Notes: generated by a model not told the origin, from the letters alone. Shown: positions 12,918 to 26,594, numbered from the stretch's first letter. The stretch: DNA of 64,000 bases from Isoperla grammatica (GCA_945910005.1 OX246746.1:42939886-43003885); one strand, 5' to 3'. Numbers and translations are program-made.

Positions 12918-13932
12918 TCGACTATTACAGTAACAGTTGTGCGTTTATACAAGAGCAGCCAACACATTATACTCTTTGCGGTACAGTCCTTACATTGTGT
13001 TCGTCGTAAAACACTCATTTCATGTTACATTATGACGCACGATAAAGACAAACATGTTTATCTCCACGAAAATTGTTACATCTAATTGCTGTAGGTAAGT
13101 GTGACAACCATGTCGTGGCGAAGTTACCTGTCACCGATCAATTAGAAATGAGTTCCATAGTAGGCCCTATATATTAAGAATGCCCTAACCAGTCAAAGGA
13201 AAACCACACTATTGTGTTCTACGCAGACATTAAAAAAAATCACAATATCCAATATGAATATTGTGTTTCCAATTACATTTCAAGTCTGGGTTTTAAAATA
13301 GGTTTAGATGGTACAAACTATACGCAAGATAAAACTATGAAACTTTAATATTTAATAATCAAATAACGAACTAGGTTACAATTGTTTAACAACATGTCAT
13401 ATACATGATCTGAAAGTTGAAAAGCGAGGCTTATCTTTTCTTGCCCTGAGTATATGTATGGAAGGATGCACGAAGCTATGCATAGCTGGATAGAACGCCC
13501 GCATAGCTTATTCTCAAGACTTCATATCAAGGATTGCAGAATATGTGCGCCAAATCCAGGGGTAGGTAAAGCAAACGTTTAGAGGCAACCAGCAACATGT
13601 TAATCAAGACGATGTACTAACATGAAACGGGTCAAGTAATGTAGCAAGAAGTAAAAGTTACGAAGTGACAGATCACTGCTTCAATTTTTAGACACAGACA
13701 AGTATAAAACAGCCGGTTTTGGATTTTCGTTGTTTTAGAAACGTGGTTGAAAATCATAGTTATTAAATTATATGTAAGAAGTTATTAAGTGCTGTAAAAA
13801 TGAAAACAGATGAAGCATTAATATGTATGAATTTAATTAAGATTGGGTTCAACCCTACTATTTGAGACATTATTAAAACTGACAGATTTCTGCCCCCAAG
13901 TAATATATTGTGCATCCTTGTATGAATCTAGC
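12918..13932. other. AT-rich unique sequence, nothing identified
   Basis: No long frame, RNA gene or repeat is seen between the hairpin and the tRNA-like array. Confidence 0.45.
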
Positions 13933-16427
13933 CGTCCGCGGTGGCCCATGCAGTTAAAGGCGCAGGTCCTAAGCGTATGCCACCAAGGGATGGTTCCTCC
14001 GCGGTGGCCCATGCAGTTAGGGCGCAGGTCCTAAGCGTATGCCACCAAGGGATGGTTCCTCCGCGGTGGCCCATGCAGTTAGGGCGCAGGTCCTAAGCGT
14101 ATGCCACCAAGGGATGGTTCCTCCGCGGTGGCCCATGCAGTTAGGGCGCAGGTCCTAAGCGTATGCCACCAAGGGATGGTTCCTCCGCGGTGGTCCATGC
14201 AGTTAGGGCGCAGGTCCTAAGCGTATGCCACCAAGGGATGGTTCCTCCGCGGTGGCCCATGCAGTTAGGGCGCAGGTCCTAAGCGTATGCCACCAAGGGA
14301 TGGTTCCTCCGCGGTGGCCCATGCAGTTAAAGGCGCAGGTCCTAAGCGTATGCCACCAAGGGATGGTTCCTCCGCGGTGGCCCATGCAGTTAGGGCGCAG
14401 GTCCTAAGCGTATGCCACCAAGGGATGGTTCCTCCGCGGTGGCCCATGCAGTTAAAGGCGCAGGTCCTAAGCGTATGCCACCAAGGGATGGTTCCTCCGC
14501 GGTGGCCCATGCAGTTAAAGGCGCAGGTCCTAAGCGTATGCCACCAAGGGATGGTTCCTCCGCGGTGGCCCATGCAGTTAAAGGCGCAGGTCCTAAGCGT
14601 ATGCCACCAAGGGATGGTTCCTCCGCGGTGGCCCATGCAGTTAGGGCGCAGGTCCTAAGCGTATGCCACCAAGGGATGGTTCCTCCGCGGTGGTCCATGC
14701 AGTTAGGGCGCAGGTCCTAAGCGTATGCCACCAAGGGATGGTTCCTCCGCGGTGGCCCATGCAGTTAAAGGCGCAGGTCCTAAGCGTATGCCACCAAGGG
14801 ATGGTTCCTCCGCGGTGGCCCATGCAGTTAGGGCGCAGGTCCTAAGCGTATGCCACCAAGGGACGGTTCCTCCGCGGTGGCCCATGCAGTTAGGGCGCAG
14901 GTCCTAAGCGTATGCCACCAAGGGATGGTTCCTCCGCGGTGGCCCATGCAGTTAGGGCGCAGGTCCTAAGCGTATGCCACCAAGGGATGGTTCCTCCGCG
15001 GTGGCCCATGCAGTTAGGGCGCAGGTCCTAAGCGTATGCCACCAAGGGATGGTTCCTCCGCGGTGGCCCATGCAGTTAAAGGCGCAGGTCCTAAGCGTAT
15101 GCCACCAAGGGATGGTTCCTCCGCGGTGGCCCATGCAGTTAGGGCGCAGGTCCTAAGCGTATGCCACCAAGGGATGGTTCCTCCGCGGTGGCCCATGCAG
15201 TTAGGGCGCAGGTCCTAAGCGTATGCCACCAAGGGACGGTTCCTCCGCGGTGGCCCATGCAGTTAGGGCGCAGGTCCTAAGCGTATGCCACCAAGGGATG
15301 GTTCCTCCGCGGTGGCCCATGCAGTTAGGGCGCAGGTCCTAAGCGTATGCCACCAAGGGATGGTTCCTCCGCGGTGGCCCATGCAGTTAGGGCGCAGGTC
15401 CTAAGCGTATGCCACCAAGGGATGGTTCCTCCGCGGTGGCCCATGCAGTTAAAGGCGCAGGTCCTAAGCGTATGCCACCAAGGGATGGTTCCTCCGCGGT
15501 GGCCCATGCAGTTAGGGCGCAGGTCCTAAGCGTATGCCACCAAGGGATGGTTCCTCCGCGGTGGCCCATGCAGTTAGGGCGCAGGTCCTAAGCGTATGCC
15601 ACCAAGGGATGGTTCCTCCGCGGTGGTCCATGCAGTTAAAGGCGCAGGTCCTAAGCGTATGCCACCAAGGGATGGTTCCTCCGCGGTGGCCCATGCAGTT
15701 AAAGGCGCAGGTCCTAAGCGTATGCCACCAAGGGATGGTTCCTCCGCGGTGGCCCATGCAGTTAAAGGCGCAGGTCCTAAGCGTATGCCACCAAGGGATG
15801 GTTCCTCCGCGGTGGCCCATGCAGTTAGGGCGCAGGTCCTAAGCGTATGCCACCAAGGGATGGTTCCTCCGCGGTGGTCCATGCAGTTAAAGGCGCAGGT
15901 CCTAAGCGTATGCCACCAAGGGATGGTTCCTCCGCGGTGGCCCATGCAGTTAAAGGCGCAGGTCCTAAGCGTATGCCACCAAGGGATGGTTCCTCCGCGG
16001 TGGCCCATGCAGTTAGGGCGCAGGTCCTAAGCGTATGCCACCAAGGGATGGTTCCTCCGCGGTGGCCCATGCAGTTAGGGCGCAGGTCCTAAGCGTATGC
16101 CACCAAGGGATGGTTCCTCCGCGGTGGTCCATGCAGTTAAAGGCGCAGGTCCTAAGCGTATGCCACCAAGGGATGGTTCCTCCGCGGTGGCCCATGCAGT
16201 TAAAGGCGCAGGTCCTAAGCGTATGCCACCAAGGGATGGTTCCTCCGCGGTGGCCCATGCAGTTAGGGCGCAGGTCCTAAGCGTATGCCACCAAGGGATG
16301 GTTCCTCCGCGGTGGCCCATGCAGTTAGGGCGCAGGTCCTAAGCGTATGCCACCAAGGGATGGTTCCTCCGCGGTGGCCCATGCAGTTAGGGCGCAGGTC
16401 CTAAGCGTATGCCACCAAGGGATGGTT
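13933..16427. repeat. 62/63-bp satellite, about 40 copies, resembling a tRNA-derived SINE head
   Basis: Each unit reads GCGGTGGCCCATGCAGTT, then AGGGCGC (62-bp type) or AAAGGCGC (63-bp type), then CAGGTCCTAAGCGTATGCCA and CCAAGGGATGGTTCCTCC. The first part resembles the A box and D arm of a Leu/Ser-type tRNA (GTGGCCGAGTGGTTAAGGCG). GGTTC near the unit end looks like the start of a B box (GGTTCAAATCC) whose second half is lost at the unit junction. Units are nearly identical apart from the length type and GGTGGCCC/GGTGGTCC and GGATGG/GGACGG variants. Short frames of 60-144 codons occur on both strands; their ends are set by where the 62-bp units fall, and they are not genes. Confidence 0.9.
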
Positions 16428-18859
16428 TGTGGGTGTCACTCATCTTCATCTATCACCCCTCATCGTCTCGAATAGCATTGACTACTACAGCAACAAGAAT
16501 CAGCCTTTGTTTTAAATACAGTTTCAGTGATAGAAACAAAGTGGTTTAATTCTCAAAGTTGTAAACTATAACACATTAGTAAAGGCGATTTATCACTATA
16601 CACAATACTAGTAACATTGTGCAAGAATAGCGAGCACATATACTGGATGTATTAACATACACCACACCTTCACATAAATTAAGTGTGCGAACGCATAACT
16701 AAGTAGCGTTTAAGACCACTTCTGCGTGACGCGGACTTACAATTATAAACATTTGCATACTTACAATTACAAACATCTGAATGGTTGGTAGAATGTAAAC
16801 CAGGTTGCTATTAGTGTAGATTGGTGTGTTTATTTTATTCAGTCATAAAACTGATTTACACCCACTAACAAAAGTTTACTCTATGTATTGTTTTTTATTA
16901 ATTCATATTTTTACTTTTAATCTTAATAAGCATCAACATTCATATTTCTATTTCAGAAGTAACAATTCTTACGTGAATATGTTAGCTATCCAGAACAAGT
17001 TAATTACCGTTAAAAGCTATCAACTAGTTTAAGCATACCAGTAATACTGTAACTGACTAAATCATCACTACGGTGCGATATTGTTACTATTTGAATACGT
17101 TATTATTAAAATAAACTTGCTGAGCTTTTGATAGTTTAATATCCTAGGTAAGATGGACAACTAGGTTGGAACTGAGCGATCGATTATTTATTAATTAAAA
17201 TTATGATAGCAATTTTTGTTTCAAATTTTTTGTCAGTTTTCTTTTCTTTTTTCAATATGTACAGTTCATTAGTAAATTATATATCATAATAAGGTCATGG
17301 GTTATAATATTAATAATAATATAACACCTCATCATGAAAATGATGACATTATAACACAACCCACAAAAACACAACTATTGATATTAAAACTCAAAAATGC
17401 GTTTATCAAATTGTTCAATACCCCTTAATGTTCTGATTAATTCTAATCACATTAGTTTCAATGGATCTGTGAATCCTTTAAGTAATGAATGCAAAATTTA
17501 CTAAAAAAATACAGTTTGGCGTAGTTATTGCTGATGACCTGACATACTTGCCTCAAGAGATGGCGCAACGACCCCTCGTGGGCTGGCCAGCTTCAGCGCT
17601 CTTATGGAATGCTGAGAGTTTCACCAAACCTTCCAACCAAGAATATAAATCTAGAGGCGACAAGAATTCAAAACACTAACACAATCTTGTGGTGTACCCA
17701 ATAAATATAGTCGGCCTACGCTCTACAATCCACTCCACCCCACTTACACGACAATGCGGCATAACATGATATAATAAATAAATTAAATACACTAAATTAA
17801 TTCAAATTTATTGACTGCCCACTCGGTTCAAGCTCTCAATGAGAAATGTTTATTTGCAATGCTACTTTCATTAGATGCCGGTTATGTTGTATATACATTT
17901 AAGACATGTTTAGGAAGGGGATTACAAACACGTAGGCTTTTTTATCCAGGTACAAAACACACAGGGACACAGCTTACAGCATTCATCAGTTAGCTCAAAG
18001 CTAAGATGCACTTGATCACAATTTTATATTTTGAATATTATTATAATCAATCATACAAATGACATTATAATTTAAGTAGTTTTATCGAAGTACATTTTAC
18101 ACAGAAGATATACAGAATTCTACTTAAACAAAATACATGTACATGTTTGTATTTAGTTGTATAAATATTGTGAATGTACTTCTTCATCACACATAATTTG
18201 TAAATGTATTGTGAAAATGATATAATTAACCCATATAAATAAAATTAAAATTAGTTAGACTAATTATTAAAGAAGTATAGAGGTAAATACTATGTGATAC
18301 GCTTAATTTAGTTTTCGTTGAATTGCTCTGATAAACTGCCTTGTAAACGGAAATAAAGTTGTTTAAACTCGTGGATTTTGGGTTTAGTAAAAATATGTAA
18401 CTTATGCCAAGTATTTAGGATATATAAGGCCACAGTACTGTATTGTGGATACATTCGAAAATGTGGTCAGCCATCCATCTAATTATGTGCTCCTAGAATC
18501 TTGTTTTCGTAGGTCTATTTTGCATACACTAATACAATTCAAATTTACATTTTATATTTTCTTGGGGTACTGAGGTAGGGTTGGGGGGGGGGGGGGGGGT
18601 TAGGAAGGTATACTCCAAACAGACAAGTAATATCTTCTTTCTCGCATTCTACAGCCATTCTCTCGGCAATTCATTAACATTCTTTTTAAAGATGGCAACT
18701 TAGGATTTGTTTAATTTATTTTTATCTTCTTTTCTGTTAGCTCTTGCTTCCAAAGGATAGAACTTTATAAATGTCTAAGATGGGACCCTTGCATTACAGT
18801 GATATTGAAAGCTATTACTAGAACTCCTTAAAATGAGAAGTGACAAATTTAAAATATCA
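16428..18859. other. AT-rich unique sequence with a poly(G) tract
   Basis: No recognisable gene. The sequence directly after the array (16428-16500) could be the original downstream body of the SINE that seeded it. An uninterrupted G run lies at about 18582-18599. Short frames (16826-17032, 17485-17679, 17811-17993) have no known features. Confidence 0.4.
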
Positions 18860-20244
18860 GAGCAGATGAATGAGACCAACGTGCAGTAACGTATAGGCCC
18901 TACCAATATCTCCAGGAGACATTACTTCGAGCAGATGAATGAGACCAACGTGCAGTAACGTATAGGCCCTACCAATATCTCCAGGAGAGATTACTTCGAG
19001 CAGATGAATGAGACCAACGTGCAGTAACGTATAGGCCCTACCAATATCTCCAGGAGACATTACTTCGATTAGATGAATGAGACCAACGTGCATTAACGTA
19101 TAGGCCCTACCAATATCTCCAGGAGAGATTACTTCGAGCAGATGAATGAGACCAACGTGCAGTAACGCATAGGCCCTACCAATATCTCCAGGAGACATTA
19201 CTTCGAGCAGATGAATGAGACCAACGTGCAATAACGTATAGGCCCTACCAATATCTCCAGGAGACATTATTTCGAGCAGATGAATGAGACCAACGTGCAA
19301 TAACGTATAGGCCCTACCAATATCTCCAGGAGACATTATTTCGAGCAGATGAATGAGACCAACGTGCAGTAACGTATAGGCCCTACCAATATCTCCAGGA
19401 GACATTACTTCGAGCAGATGAATGAGACCAACGTGCAGTAACGCATAGGCCCTACCAATATCTCCAGGAGACATTACTTCGAGCAGATGAATGAGACCAA
19501 CGTGCAGTAACGTATAGGCCCTACCAATATCTCCAGGAGACATTACTTCGAGCAGATGAATGAGACCAACGTGCAGTAACGCATAGGCCCTACCAATATC
19601 TCCAGGAGACATTACTTCGAGCAGATGAATGAGACCAACGTGCAGTAACGTATAGGCCCTACCAATATCTCCAGGAGAGATTACTTCAAGCAGATGAATG
19701 AGACCAACGTGCAGTAACGTATAGGCCCTACCAATATCTCCAGGAGAGATTACTTCGAGCAGATGAATGAGACCAACGTGCAGTAACGTATATGCCCTAC
19801 CAATATCTCCAGGAGAGATTACTTCGAGCAGATGAATGAGACCAACGTGCAGTAACGTATAGGCCCTACCAATATCTCCAGGAGACATTACTTCGAGCAG
19901 ATGAATGAGACCAACGTGCAGTAACGTATAGGCCCTACCAATATCTCCAGGAGAGATTACTTCAAGCAGATGAATGAGACCAACGTGCAGTAACGTATAG
20001 GCCCTACCAATATCTCCAGGAGAGATTACTTCAAGCAGATGAATGAGACCAACGTGCAGTAACGTATAGGCCCTACCAATATCTCCAGGAGAGATTACTT
20101 CGAGCAGATGAATGAGACCAACGTGCAGTAACGTATAGGCCCTACCAATATCTCCAGGAGAGATTACTTCGAGCAGATGAATGAGACCAACGTGCAGTAA
20201 CGTATAGGCCCTACCAATATCTCCAGGAGAGATTACTTCGAGTA
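18860..20244. repeat. 69-bp minisatellite, about 20 copies (23-residue frame on the minus strand)
   Basis: GCAGATGAATGAGACC recurs every 69 bases. 69 is a multiple of 3, so one minus-strand frame stays in register through the array, reading SPGDIGRAYTLLHVGLIHLL plus three residues per unit. The frame closes at a TGA right at the array edge near 18857. Variation is limited: ACATTACTTC versus AGATTACTTC, which on the minus strand changes Met to Ile, and GTATAGG versus GCATAGG. Opening exactly at the array borders argues against a real gene, although a repeat-protein exon is not excluded. Confidence 0.92.
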
Positions 20245-20840
20245 GAAAATTGCTGTTTAGTTAAAAAGATTCTTGGAAAGGAGTGTTATGCTTTGTCGAT
20301 GAATCGACACATTTTGCATAGTTATAAAAAAGTGTAACATTTTAGGCAAAACGATCATTAATAACACGAAGAATTTAGAATATTCTCTTGACGTATAAAA
20401 ACCAATTTTTTGTATGAAAACGTTTATAATATTATTACTCGAGTTGAATAAAAACACATTCCTAACCTTCAACAACTCGCCGTGAAAGCACTAGGTTCAA
20501 ACTTAGACGCTAGACAATTATTTTAAAAGGTTTTGGAAAGATAACTCCAAAGTGACATATTAAATAATAATGTCTCCGAAGTATCCAAAGCGCTGGAAAA
20601 TTCTCTTGGAATAATGACTTCACTTCAGTTCACTTCAGTCTGGTTACAAAGGCTTCATCCAATTAAGAGGAAACATCATTAGGAAACCTTGAACGTACCT
20701 TCTTTAAGATCATCGTTTTTTTTTGTAATTGGCATGATTCTACATGTTCAGTAATCGTTAATTAGTTTTACTTAATCTTAAAGGTTTCAACGGGTACATC
20801 TTCACGATAGTAATGCTATGTTACGGTTATTATTACAGAT
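20245..20840. other. AT-rich unique sequence, nothing identified
   Basis: One 72-codon minus frame (20257-20475) has no recognisable motif. Confidence 0.4.
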
Positions 20841-20844
20841 AAAG

Positions 20845-20995
20845 ATGGCTCTAGTTAGGGAGGTCCCCGGTTCAATTCCCGCTATCCTCAATTCAGACTA
20901 AAGGCTGTTGCAGCATTCCTCAGTCATAAGGACTGAGTTATACAAACAGCCATTGGGCATTCCTCCCCAACTATTCAGATACTCTAATAGACCTA
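20845..20995 (+). mobile_element. tRNA-derived SINE fragment
   Basis: GATGGCTCTAGTTAGG resembles an RNA polymerase III A box, and CCGGTTCAATTCCCGC matches the B box consensus GGTTCRANTCC closely. The spacing between them is much shorter than in a tRNA, so the head is deleted or degenerate. The downstream body up to about 20995 is unfamiliar. It is not a functional tRNA gene, since no cloverleaf forms. Confidence 0.5.
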
Positions 20996-23610
20996 GGTAG
21001 ACAACTGAAAATGATCAAGTTACCTATGCACAGTTTTCTACAATATAATATGATTGCTATGGTTATTACTCTCAGAAGTCAGAATGTATACATAACATAC
21101 ATACCATACTGCAATTAACTTACCTAAATCTGAGAAACCCCGCAGCATTCTTATAGCAGACTATACAATTGCTTTAGGCCTGCAAATTCAATTTAAATCT
21201 ACTTGTGAATAAGTTTAGCAAAATTATTGGACTTTTATAAAGAGCACATTAAATAAAAATAAAATGAATACTAAAGTGATGATACTTTTTATTCTTAGTC
21301 AAATCTAAAAATATGCACTTGAGCAAGAAGTAATCCAGGAGTTAATTTAAACGGTTAATCCAGAGTAGGATTCCACTTGGATGGGAATAGTTGATAATGT
21401 TCTTTTCAGACAATCCTATAAATAGCAAAGACGCTCATGCGTTCATTTAAAATAATATACTGAGTTGCTGCAAGCAATAACAGAGCTGATATCCAACCAA
21501 CCCGCTTATTAACACGAGTTATGCTATATTCAGATGAAACCTAAAATCAGGACTACATATGAGGGTTCACAGAGATTGAGTAACTCTATCTTTCCTCCAT
21601 CTCTGCTTCCAATTCAAAACAGGTTTACAAATCCCTTAAGTGGTTTGTAATGCCAATTTAAATTCGCTGCTTGCAATACCACTTTAAAGCCGTCCGGCCA
21701 TAACTGCCAACGTGGTATGTTTCAGAAAGATGGCACACGATTTGTACATTTTCCATACTTCAATATTTTAAAATCTTATGCATATAACTAAAAACTATCC
21801 ACACACAAATATTCCAAATGAATAAGAATAAAATAACAGTGAATGAAGCAAAGTGTAGACAAAGTTATGTATGCAGCATGGATAAGCTTTATCTAATCAA
21901 CATTCAAAAGAAAAAACTCCCAATTTCTAAGGATTTGATTGAAGATATACAGGAATTATATACAAGTTTATTATGACCAGCGTTTGTTGGCGAACTTGTA
22001 CTACAAACTTCCCCAACGAAATCCATTTATTACAGTTTATCTTTTAGGCCTGGAATAATTCACAGCACTAGTACACTAATCGCATTGTGTGTCTGGATAC
22101 TACATAGAACGTATTCAAATCTTGTGTGGTAGAACATCTAGTGAATTTATCCTACACCTTATCTCAATACCTTGAACCCTCGACTGTTGTTATCAGTGCA
22201 GTAAGTTACATTAAAGGTAACATTGCTCAGAGTAAAACTATATAAATACTACAATCTTGTGTTCTGGAGAAAGATTTAGTCCACGGTTTCATTAAATTAA
22301 CGGGGTTTAAAATGTTGCTCAGAGAGGTTATTTTAATGTTATCTGCTACAAAGATGCTATTAGCGTATGCAAGGAGATTAGTAAAATTAGCATAACCTTC
22401 TAGTATAATCAGTGCACGTTATAGTAGTTCATGTACGACACTTTGAAATATGCTAAAAATCGTTCAATCGTTAAGAACCACATCATGAAGACATTATGTA
22501 GCGTTTTCGTACGATACATCCCTGGAACGTAGTGGCGAGTGGTATGACTGACCTTTTAGACGTCAACAAGTATAGGTTCCTTGCTTTACGCGGGATTCGA
22601 ACCCACGTCCCCGGGTTCAATATCGATTGGAACTTGCTGATATTAAAACAAAGCCTTCTTGTGTCTTCTGTGGTTGAGTATAATTTTGAAAGGAAGGCCT
22701 AGCATTCGATTACGGCATGATTATAAATAAAATGTATTCTTTATCTATTACCATAACAGAAATTCAAATGTGACCGTACATTGAGTAGTGTACTATTGTT
22801 TACTGGTGATCGTCCAGTACCTCGCGTTATATCGAGCCCTGCTTGTGCACTTCATATTACCCACTCATCGTCTTGATTGGGATCCTTGCAAAATATGAGA
22901 CGTCATTTCATATCTCATACAACAATGAGCAGTGATTGCAGAAGCGAGCGAATTAGATGTGCGCTAAACGCTTACAAAGTGGTTGTTTTGTTGCACCGTT
23001 GTTACCGTGTTGTTGAATGAACCCGGGTCTAGGGTGTTGGCAACGCGCATGGCTGTACCTGCCGAGCCTCGTCGATACGTAGCAGTTACCATAGCAACCA
23101 CGGAGAGATAACCGTCACCTAGTACCTCCCATTACCGCGTAGAGTGCTCTGCTATCCGGAAAACGAGCTACATTTCCAGGAGTTTTTCTTGAAGGCATCC
23201 ATTCGACTGAACATTAGCGCCAACAGTTGGCGAAGACTGGAACTTTTCACGGCATGAGCTGTTGCTTGAACCACCCTAGAGCGGGATCACACGAAGTACA
23301 TGCTACACGAGTCGAAGAACGCGTGTGAATACTACACTCAATAATAGCATTTATAATTTATATTTTCTTTACGCTTGCATTAAAATTAAAACTACCAATA
23401 AATGAATAATGACTATAATTAAATGAATCATTACTGAAGAAGAACCCGCTTATTTGGAGTGAAAAGAAAGTAGAAAAGTAAGAAAGTATCCCAGAAAGGT
23501 ACCGTCACTATATCCCCCCAACTTCCGGGCCAGGTTTTGAATACCAGTTTGCGTTAATGTTTGTTTCTGGCATTTTTTTTACAACGCTTATATTAACTTG
23601 CTTTGTTTGT
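20996..23610. other. Unique sequence with one isolated B-box-like motif
   Basis: No recognisable gene or array. At about 22591-22607 the minus strand reads CGTGGGTTCGAATCCCG, a strong polymerase III B box, but I cannot build a cloverleaf around it, so it is probably a decayed tRNA or SINE piece. GC content rises at 23000-23320 without a long frame. Confidence 0.4.
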
Positions 23611-23619
23611 CTGGACGGA

Positions 23620-24675
23620 ATCTTTGAATCGATATTCCACCTACTTCTAGATGTCCGATCAAGCTGACATTTATTACACAGACGTATTCCTGATGACAAT
23701 ACATGAATCAACTGTCATATTTACTAAATTGTCAATTAATTCATCATGATTAATTAATTAATGTTTTACATGGAAATCGATGAATCTTTGAATCGATATT
23801 CCACCTACTTCTAAATGTCCGATCAAGTTAAATTTTGTATACAGACGTATTTCTAATGACAATACATGAATCAACTGTCATATTTACTAAATTGTCAATT
23901 AATTCTTCATAATTAATTAATTAATGTTTTATATGGAAATCGATGTTTAACCCACTTTCCAACGTCAAATCGAGTTGAAAGTTTTCACACAGACGTATTC
24001 TTAATGACAATACACGAATCAATTGTTATATTAGCTCAATTGTCAATTAATTCATCATAATTAATTAATTAATTCATATTTTATATGGAAATCGATGTGT
24101 AATCCACTTCCCAACGTCAAATCGAGTTGAAAGTTTTCACACAGACGTATTCTTAATGAAAATATACGAATCAATTGTCATATTAACTCAATAATCAATT
24201 AATTCATCATAATTAATTAATTGATGTTTTATATGGAAATCGATATTTCACCCACTTTCCAACGTTGAATTGAGCTGAAAGTTTTCACACAGACGTATTT
24301 TTAATGACAATACACGAATCAATTGTTATATTTACTAAATATTCAATTAATTCATCATAATTAATTAATGTTTTATATGGGAATCGATGTTTAACCCACT
24401 TCCGAACGTCGAATTGAGCTGAAAGTTTTCACACAGACGTATACTTAATGACAATTTACGTATCAATTGTCATATTTACTAAAAATAGTCAATTAATTCA
24501 TCATAATTAATTAATGTTTTGTATAGGAATCGATGTTTCACCCACTTCCCAACGTCGAATTGAGCTGAAAGTTTGCACACAGACGTATTCTTAATGACAA
24601 TATATGAATCAATTGTCATATTTACTAAATAATCAATTAAACCATCATAATTAATTAATCGATATTCGATATATA
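23620..24675. repeat. AT-rich ~148-bp satellite, 7 diverged copies
   Basis: ATCGAT anchors lie near 23630, 23793, 23941, 24092, 24241, 24384, 24531 and 24659, spaced 128-163 bases. Each unit contains CACAGACGTATT, TGTCATATT and a TTAATTAATTAA palindrome block. Copies are more diverged than the minisatellites elsewhere in the window, so this array is older. The period is close to the DNA wrapped on one nucleosome. The array is flanked on both sides by ACAACGCTTATATT (about 23581 and 24750), so it may be the internal repeat of a larger element. Confidence 0.85.
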
Positions 24676-24831
24676 TTCGATTGCAAGATTCTTTAAGACT
24701 AAAAAGTATAAAATAATATTACATGAAAAAAATATATTTTTTAAAAAACAACGCTTATATTTAAATGCACTAAAAAGTAAAAAATAAATTTTCGCCCAAC
24801 CAATTTTTGCCTCACTCGGAAAATAAAAGCG

Positions 24832-24895
24832 TTGGGCGCTTTCCCTGCATAAACAGCAGAATACTGCAATCTATGTCAATACCGAAAGCGCCCAA
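24832..24895. other. Stem-loop with 12-bp perfect stem
   Basis: TTGGGCGCTTTC at 24832-24843 pairs perfectly with GAAAGCGCCCAA at 24884-24895 around a 40-base loop, in otherwise very AT-rich DNA. It may be the terminal hairpin of a transposable element connected with the adjacent satellite. Confidence 0.5.
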
Positions 24896-26594
24896 TATAA
24901 ATATTAAATATATAAATATTTTTTTTTATATATATTTTTTTTTATGTAATATTTTACTCTACTGATTTACTAGAAAATAATGAAACAAATCAATTCTTTG
25001 TATGACGTTACCCTAAGATTAGGCTTCTGATTCTATGTTGTCTGGACCCTTTGTGGACTAACTATGATAAAATAGTACTTAATAAGGAAAGGGAAGAAAT
25101 ACAAATTTAAAGTAATTTCGTGATTAAAATTGTAATCATTAGATTTGTCTGTATTTTTTTAAATTTAAACGTAGCCCTACCTCATTCTAGCTAAAAAGAC
25201 TGGTTATTGTGCTAAAAGCAGCCAGATCACAAACATTTTCATTCCACCTTGGATGAAACTATATCGAGAAACTTTAGTTATGTGTTCAGAAAGATGTTTT
25301 AAACTTAATTTTGAGTTACCAAAATAATTTTGAATTTTTCTTCCGATGGTTATAATTGTTTTGGGGCAATATTTTTAAACTTGAGATTCACGTAATCACA
25401 AGTAAATTTAAATTAAAACCTTCTTTAAAGTTTCTTTTAAACAAAGATTCTTCTTGTGATTGTTACATATTACTGTCTCGTATTTCTTTGGTTTTCCTTT
25501 AAATCTGTTATTTACATTTTTTTTAATTTGAATTTTTAATAAAAACCATACTAGTATTGTGATCTATATGTACTCTCTTCTGCATTGGAAAAAACTGTAT
25601 CAATTTAAAAATTATTAACTTCCATACTTTTCCATATATTAAAAGCATACTGCAGCTGTTTTTCCTGGTTAACATGTCTGAGGAATGTGCAAAAACTGTT
25701 CTATAGCTACAAATCTGAGCAATGGCATTAAGACCAAGATAATCTACAACTTCAGTCAGGATCATCCGTTGAGGAAATTAAACCTTCGACTTTCGAATCA
25801 GAAGGACCAATATTGAATACTCCAATGTATGTATGGCCAATATATAATCGCCACCATTCTGGGTATATTCAACAAACAATTGTACACTGCGAGATAGTTC
25901 GATAAATTCAATGTTCAAAGCTAGGTTCATTATCTACCGGCTCATCACTAGAGCTTATCAAACCATCCTCCAGCTCCATGTCTATGACACGTGCTCCGTA
26001 ACGCACGCGTTATCAGCCACAGTAGGTGGTAATGACAGAGACTGCATGAATTATGCAACATTGCCACCGTAACTTTGGCAACCCTGGCACAACGAACACG
26101 TCAATTCGAATCGTTACTAAATCATCAAGCTTTGGTTAAGCAACGAATTAAAATCGTACACTGAACCTTATATAAATTATTATTTATAAGTAAATAAGTA
26201 TTGTACTGTAACTAAATAAATATATTTACTAAGAAATAACAAATTTAATAAAACATAAGAACACAATAAATTGTGAACATTTCCCTACTAAAAACCAATT
26301 CTTGTTAATGAGTGGGTAGATAATTACAATTTTATTTATTTAATATAATATTTAAGTAAATGCAGAACATATAGTTATGTAACATTACCTTTAATGAGTT
26401 AAAAAATTCATTAGATGTAAAATAAAAACATCAAAATACGTTATAGTTTCTCAAATATGTCAGAACTTCTCAAGTATGAAGAAAATACTAAAATCATATT
26501 CGAATAGAGGGTTGCGATGAATAGACTGATAACTCCTGAATAATGTGTACAGCCGAAAATATGTTTTTTATATCAACCGAGTCGCTAATAATAA
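24896..26594. other. AT-rich unique sequence, nothing identified
   Basis: Only short frames (for example 25523-25765 on the minus strand) with no recognisable features. Confidence 0.4.

Noticed and set aside
13933..16427. CRISPR array or tRNA gene cluster
   Set aside because: There are no unique spacers, the genome is eukaryotic, and the unit cannot form a full cloverleaf because the T arm is truncated.
18857..19888. 343-residue repeat protein on the minus strand
   Set aside because: The frame is a 69-bp minisatellite in register and its stop coincides with the array edge; no flanking exon or domain is visible. Kept only as a repeat.
22585..22612. tRNA gene on the minus strand
   Set aside because: A convincing B box is present but no acceptor, D or anticodon stems can be formed around it.
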